Source: Ottelia alismoides (lineage: Eukaryota > Streptophyta > Magnoliopsida > Alismatales > Hydrocharitaceae). Taken from it: a DNA stretch of 64,000 bases. Shown here piece by piece: positions 58,963 through 64,000 of this stretch (the first letter of the stretch is position 1; each line of letters begins with the position of its first letter). Where the stretch lies: positions 682,001-746,000 of the forward strand of contig JAZKJV010010129.1 in assembly GCA_037367405.1 (NCBI GenBank). Reading direction: 5' to 3'. The notes below the pieces were generated by a model. That model was not told the origin of the DNA. It did no database searches and worked only from the letters and a program-made list of their open reading frames with translations. A program made the translations under genes and the position numbers.

Positions 58963-59720
58963 ATGGACCCATATTAATAAATGAATTTAGCTCTCCATCA
59001 AGGAAGCGGATTGGCGAAACAACTACTACCCTCACAAGTGAGATACTCGGACGCAAGATGATGAGACATACACCCACGTGAGGGCATGGCCTATTCTCAA
59101 TACTTCAGACGAAGTCGAATGTTTCAAATAAGGTAGGAACATCATCGTCGATGGGGACCTACTCGCCTACATACGATAAAATCACCATTACTTCACCATC
59201 CCAGGCGATTATCAAGGCAACCACAGATCAGGATTCAGGCTCCAATCCTTAGGGGTCACGCCTCACTCTATCTATAAGGTACCCAAAAACAATGAGGGAT
59301 TTAAACTCATGATAATGAAGTTCATTGTAATAAAACAATGACCGACGTCGAATAATCTAAGTGTCCAAGTGTACATGTTTTCTTACAAATTCAAAATAAA
59401 TATCTCTATAGAAGTAAAAAATAAAATAGCTACTAAAGCAAAGTCTGCTCCTCAACACTATGATCGGTCTCCTCTGATGCTCTCTCCTGCAGGTTGAGGA
59501 AGATTAACCAGCTCCTCCTCACATGGGTGCAAAGGCTATCTGAAGATGGCATCCCTCGATAAACAGTTCCTCACAATAATGGAAATAAGAGACAATGTAT
59601 GAAACAATTATGAAATAATTATAAGCAAAATAATAAAGAAGCTATATAAATAAATAAGCAAGCAGACAAAGTAGGAAAAAAATCTAAGTGCCCGAGGCTG
59701 CTAATCTACTCGATCGTTGC
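58963..59720. other. No recognised gene
   Basis: About 760 bases between LTR X3 and the PBS of the element owning Y3. The right part should be minus-strand gypsy leader. I see no coding motif. Confidence 0.4.
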
Positions 59721-59738
59721 TCCACAGCAATGGTGTCA
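59721..59738 (-). other. Primer binding site beside LTR Y3, tRNA-Asp type
   Basis: The minus strand reads TGACACCATTGCTGTGGA. It matches TGGCGCCATTGCCGGGGA at 13 of 18 positions and lies two bases from the LTR start TGTTGATGG at 59741, the same spacing as in gypsy A. Confidence 0.65.
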
Positions 59739-59740
59739 AT

Positions 59741-61632
59741 TGTTGATGGTCGAGGAATGCTCCTGGGAAGTGGTTAAGCTTGGTGGTCAAAAAATGGTTT
59801 GGAGCCCAAGGATTGGATCATGGAAATCAAAGATGCAATCGGGACCTGGAGCAACTTCTTCTGGACTTGGGACCACCCAGATGGGATCCTCTTGAGCTGG
59901 TACCTACACATTTAGCAACATATCCTAAATACAGAGCTTTAAGGACTAAAAATATGCAAGAGGGAACCGTGGATGAGATGGTCAAAGGTTCTCTGGCAAA
60001 GATGGTGGAAGGAGACCCGAGGAACCTAATCTTTACGAGATTAGGATGGGTTAGGTGGTCTAAACGATGGAGAAGGGGTTAGGAAGTAGATGGGGGCAAA
60101 GGAGAGGCAGAGTCGGTGTGGTTGATCAGAGATAAGAGCCAAAGCATCAAGCTCCGACGAAGATATATTTTTGGATTTTTTTAATTATATAAGCAAAATC
60201 AAAGCATGCATCAATTAAATCTAAGCTACTGCAAAGGTAAGGAATGGAAAGATGCAAATAAATAGAAGCTCACCAAGGTGGAATACCTAGGAGCAGAGCT
60301 TCACCGGGAAGAGCTCCGACGATGGTGGATGCAACTCCTCCTTCTTTATCCATGCCCAAGAGCTGAAGTTCGACCTTCCTATCACCAAGCAAAGCTCCCT
60401 GGGGGCTCAAAGGGTTAGAAGATGGTCAATCAAAAGAGTAAAGGAAGGGTCGGAGGTTTATTTATATTGGCTGAAAAAGCAAAAAGAAGAATTAGGGTTT
60501 TGGTCAGACCACTTGACAATGATTAAATTAAAAGGATCCACGAGGAAGAACATGATCCTATCTTTATTTTTTAAAAAGGAATTGAGCCCAAAGGGACAAT
60601 GGAATTCATGTGATAATTCAGCGAAAATGACAACTCGACCAGATCTGACATGCAACAGAGGGGGAGGGGTGTTGACCTGGAGTCAACACTCCAAGGCACG
60701 TGATTGGGCCATGTAAGCACCACATTTGCACAAGAAGACAAAACAACAAATAAAGAAAAGAAAAATAAAATAAAATAAAAATAGAAGACAATTGTATTTA
60801 AATAAAATTAAAACATAAAAAAATGTTACATACTTCATAAAGTATTAATTATGAACTTTATTTTATTTTACCATTTTATGTATTAGGTTTTAATTTTGGG
60901 ATTAGTGGTGATGGCCCCGCATCATTTTCTCACAATTTTTTTTTATTTGCAAAATATCACCATGTATATTCATCTATATATCCCTCCAATATTTCATTTG
61001 AATTCTGTCAGAAACAGAGGTTCCTATGCCCTCCAACTAGAACATGTCAATTACAATAATGTTTATACCATTAAAATTACCTATTCTAGATGGATGGCAT
61101 AGGAGTCTCCGTTTCTGACGAATTTGAATTGTATATGGGAGGGATATATAAATAAATATACATGGTGATATTTTACAAAAATAAAATAAAAATTTGTGGG
61201 AAAATAGCGCATTATAAATACATATATATACTGTATTTTATTTTTATTTTGTGATTTGTATTTATTATTTTATATACATAATTTTTATATTTATACTATA
61301 TTTACATATGCACGCATTTTCTTTTATTTTTTCGAAGTTATTTATGTACCTAAATAAATATATATATTATAGGTATATTTACATATGTAATAAAGTACAT
61401 TATTTATTTTAATGATTTTATTTTAGTTTTATTATGTGCATGCATTTTAAGTAATATTTGCAATTTTATTAAAAAAATAGGGTGAAAAATATAAAGGGAA
61501 AATATATTGAATATTATATACATGTATATTGCACAATGAGGGCCCAAAAGTCAACTTCTGCATCTTAACTTCGAATTGAATGAAACTACCTTCATTAAAT
61601 AGCTTATTTAATTTTAAACAATAAAGTTGAGT
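59741..61632 (-). repeat. Gypsy LTR type Y3, truncated
   Basis: Starts TGTTGATGG beside the PBS. The core (59740-60760) parallels 18900-19770 of Y1 (GATTGGGCCA followed by AAGACAAAACA). A TATA box, TATAAATA on the minus strand with CCAAT just upstream, lies at 60459-60466. The AT-rich part after the MITE (61230-61630) matches 19980-20370 of Y1 and 39890-40420 of Y2. It lacks the final 470 or so bases of Y1 and runs straight into LTR X4. Confidence 0.7.
60898..61210. mobile_element. Foldback MITE, copy 2
   Basis: About 313 bp, homologous end to end to 17321-17638. Left-arm words TATCACCATGTATATTCATC and CTATATATCCCTCC return inverted in the right arm as GGGAGGGATATATAAATAAA and TATACATGGTGATA. 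The middle words GTCAGAAACAGAGG and CCTATGCCCTCCAACTAG also pair with right-arm sequence, so almost the whole element folds into one hairpin. Non-coding. Confidence 0.85.
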
Positions 61633-64000
61633 GACTCTTAAAGTTGAAAATATAGCCTTGTTCCCGAGTAATTAGGAGCATATTTCCACCAAAATTGCAT
61701 AATTAGCATTCATGCATGCGTTGATAACATCTGCATCTTAGCATTTGCATCTGCATTAAATGAGAAGCTAAATCGCTTGTAAAATTCAACCTATATGTAT
61801 ATATTTTACACTAACCCTAAAATTCATAAATGCCCTTTATATTATATAAATTAAATTACTAACAATAACAAAGAAAAATACCAAAAATTGCTAACTTGAA
61901 TAATTTGCCCAATGAAACCCCAAACAAAGTTGGAAGTCATGAACCTTAGGGTGGATATATCTTTCTCATACAATCTTTGATCTAGGTATAACTCACTTAT
62001 AAATTAATACCATTCAGAGACCTTCAAAATGAGACCAGATTCATTAAAATCAGAGCTCGTATGCAAAACTTGGGTTCTGGGACCCCATTGTACACTATAT
62101 GTATGTAAAATTGTACCCTTGTATTTTAGTACTTTATTGGACTCATTTCCGTTTTTGGTCAGCATGAAACTTGTAGATCTCATCGAGATCTACAACTTTC
62201 ATGTTTTGAGTTTTTCTAAATACGGCCATCTTCTCTCCCTTATCTCACATTTTCTTTCAGCCATCCAGATCAGGCCACGTGGCGCCCTCTGATTGCACCA
62301 TGCAGCCCGCTCCATCACCTGCCACGCACCCCTTTTCTGAGTTGTCCGATCAGGCATCCTCTCTTCAGATATGGGCCTTCCAATCCCGCAACTCTCCATA
62401 GCCGTTCGATCGCTCCCCCAGGTCCCATCTCAGTCGTTAACGGCTGCCTCATCCTTAGCCCTCCACATGGCACGCTCGTGGCCATTGGATCATCATCTTA
62501 AGGACCAGATTACCACCTTTCAATCTGCCTCATTTCTCGGCACTTGGATGATGGTCCGGATCACATATGGTCCGTACTTTAGCGCACTCACCTACTCTTG
62601 CCACGTGTCTCGTTCACAGTCGCACGATCATGTCTGGATACCTCCATCCGCGCCGCTCATTTCTGCTCATTTCTCTACCACCCGATCCTACTCCTCATTG
62701 CATCTTAACCGTCCGCTTCCGCCCGCATAGTGTCTCACCACGTGACTCTCCCTCGACCCTTGATCATCCTTCCATTGATATAATCTGAGCCGCTTGTGAG
62801 CGTCCACCTCTCAACCGTTGGATAACAAGATCCAACGGCTGAGAAGTCATCTTCCACCTCCGGCCTCCTTCCTCGCGCACGTCGCTTACCTCGCATAGCC
62901 TTCTTCCCCTTCCTATTTTTGGCGCCACTACAGCCACCTTCTCCACCCATCGACACCTCCATGACAGAGCCCATACTTCCCTCTCCATCACTGACCCCAT
63001 GTCCTCCATGAATTTCGCCCACGTCACTCCGCAACCCCCACGAAACCTCGCCTCCCATCACTGCCACCTCCACCTTCTCTCTATAAAACCATCACCTCCG
63101 GCCTCTTTTCACCCCATCTGCCATAGCAGGAGGTTCCCCAGAGCTCTTATCTCTTGATTGGTGACATAAATTAAGGGGAAATCGAGTGACGACGGTGATA
63201 TTCCTCTGGAGAGATCCACGGCAAAAATCTGCCATGTCGCAGCTCCTCTGACGAGCTGCTCGATCTCGGGTCGCTACCACCCTTGAGCGAAGACCAAGAA
63301 GTTCTTTTCCGAGCTTCAGACCCCAGGTAGATGCCTCCATCCTCCTCCGATTGATCATCTTCTTTCCCCGCATTTTTCTCAGAATTAATTCCGCTTCGTC
63401 TCGCACATTCACGCTCCTCCGATCATTCACCGAGATCTGCCTTGGAGATCCCATCTTCGTGCACTAATCCATCCCCTCTGACAGAACCTCGCACCTCACT
63501 CTGACCAAGTCTCCACTGCCACGGTGGAGGACGACCACCGAACCACTTCCACTCTGCCCCAGGTCTCTCACTGCACGTGCACGTACTCCTACGAGCACGA
63601 GCTTCCATTTTTGGCATCAGCTAACCGTGTAGGAGCCCCCTTCTTCATTGAACGAAACTTCACCGGAGCTGTATTCGAGCTTCGATGTCTCTGGCTTCCA
63701 GACCGCCCCCGCTTTATCCAAGACCTCTGGAAGCTCTGTCACATCTCCACGATCGATCCGAGCCCTCCAGGAGTCTCCAGCGAGCTGCATTGAGTAAGAG
63801 GAAGGTCAGGGGAGCAAGACCACCTTCACCGAAGTTGCGCCAAGTCTGCCACAGGAGACGGCGGACCGGAGGAACACGAAGCGCAGCTGCTATCCGATCC
63901 TCTTGATCGGACGGTTCTCATCTCGACACGTCTCCCGCACCCCGCCATCATTGGATCAGGAGGATCCAACAGCCACAACTCTGCCACGTCGCCCCCACCA
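61633..64000 (+). repeat. Gypsy LTR type X4, runs off the window
   Basis: Plus-strand counterpart of X1 (inverted): TTGTTCCCGAGTAATTAG near 61660, AATGAGACCAGATTCATTAA near 62027, CCACGTGGCG near 62275. A TATA box, TATAAAA, lies at 63082-63088, with a GC-rich transcribed part after it. The first 17 or so bases of the LTR are missing where it abuts Y3. GATC-capped hairpins are at 62815-62838, 63893-63911 and 63951-63969. ORFs such as 62371-62730 and 63524-63906 are unsupported. Confidence 0.72.

Noticed and set aside
62371..63906. Cluster of ORFs up to 120 codons on both strands
   Set aside because: GC-rich core of LTR X4, matching the noncoding core of X1. Pro/Ser/His-rich products without motifs; not a host gene.
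1..64000. CRISPR arrays, operons, riboswitches, tRNA or rRNA genes
   Set aside because: No regularly spaced repeat-spacer pattern, no prokaryotic gene organisation and no tRNA or rRNA structure were seen. The tRNA-like words are retrotransposon primer binding sites.

Overview
The window is a stretch of plant (flowering-plant) nuclear DNA made almost entirely of nested and decayed LTR retrotransposons. The evidence is Ty1/copia and Ty3/gypsy gag-pol remnants, LTRs of 2.5-3.9 kb, tRNA-Asp-type and initiator-tRNA-Met-type primer binding sites, a foldback MITE and a fragment of a pentatricopeptide-repeat (PPR) gene, a family greatly expanded in land plants. I see no intact host gene, tRNA, rRNA or CRISPR array. 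The species cannot be named from this sequence alone.

Layout. 1-13497: an Athila-like gypsy element (A) on the minus strand. Its 3' LTR lies off the left edge; inside are a 3' noncoding zone with four hairpin/polypurine modules, then integrase, RNase H, RT, protease and gag remnants, a long leader, a PBS and its 5' LTR (type X1, 9859-13497). 13498-16936: a chromovirus-like gag fragment and a PPR gene fragment. 16937-20842: a second gypsy LTR type (Y1) carrying a MITE. 20843-22512: the 3' zone of another gypsy element (B). 22513-35408: an old copia LTR, split by a complete copia element (copia-1, 22964-33584) with matching 5-bp target site duplications GTTCT. 35755-39208: LTR X2. 39587-40923: LTR Y2. 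40924-41366: a copia RT fragment fused to a plus-strand gypsy pol fragment (gypsy-2, 41367-42830), whose 3' zone continues to 56221 and ends at a plus-strand LTR (X3, 56222-58962). That zone is interrupted by a second complete copia element (copia-2, 45127-55814, target duplication CCATC). 59741-61632: LTR Y3, with a second MITE copy. 61633-64000: plus-strand LTR X4, running off the window.

None of the polyproteins is open throughout. Element A has a 3.1-kb stretch of pol in one frame with six stop codons and no frameshift. Copia-1 and copia-2 carry both stops and frameshifts, so any mobility would need proteins from elsewhere. Insertion order follows from the nesting: the gypsy layer and the old copia LTR first, then copia-1 and copia-2, with the MITEs inserted independently into two Y LTRs.

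The less ordinary signals are structural. They are repeated hairpin-plus-polypurine modules downstream of gypsy pol, an array of GATC-capped hairpins in the X LTRs, a long copia leader that ends in a splice-acceptor-like site next to the gag start, a copia/gypsy chimeric junction, a PPR fragment beside a PBS, and a near full-length foldback MITE family.
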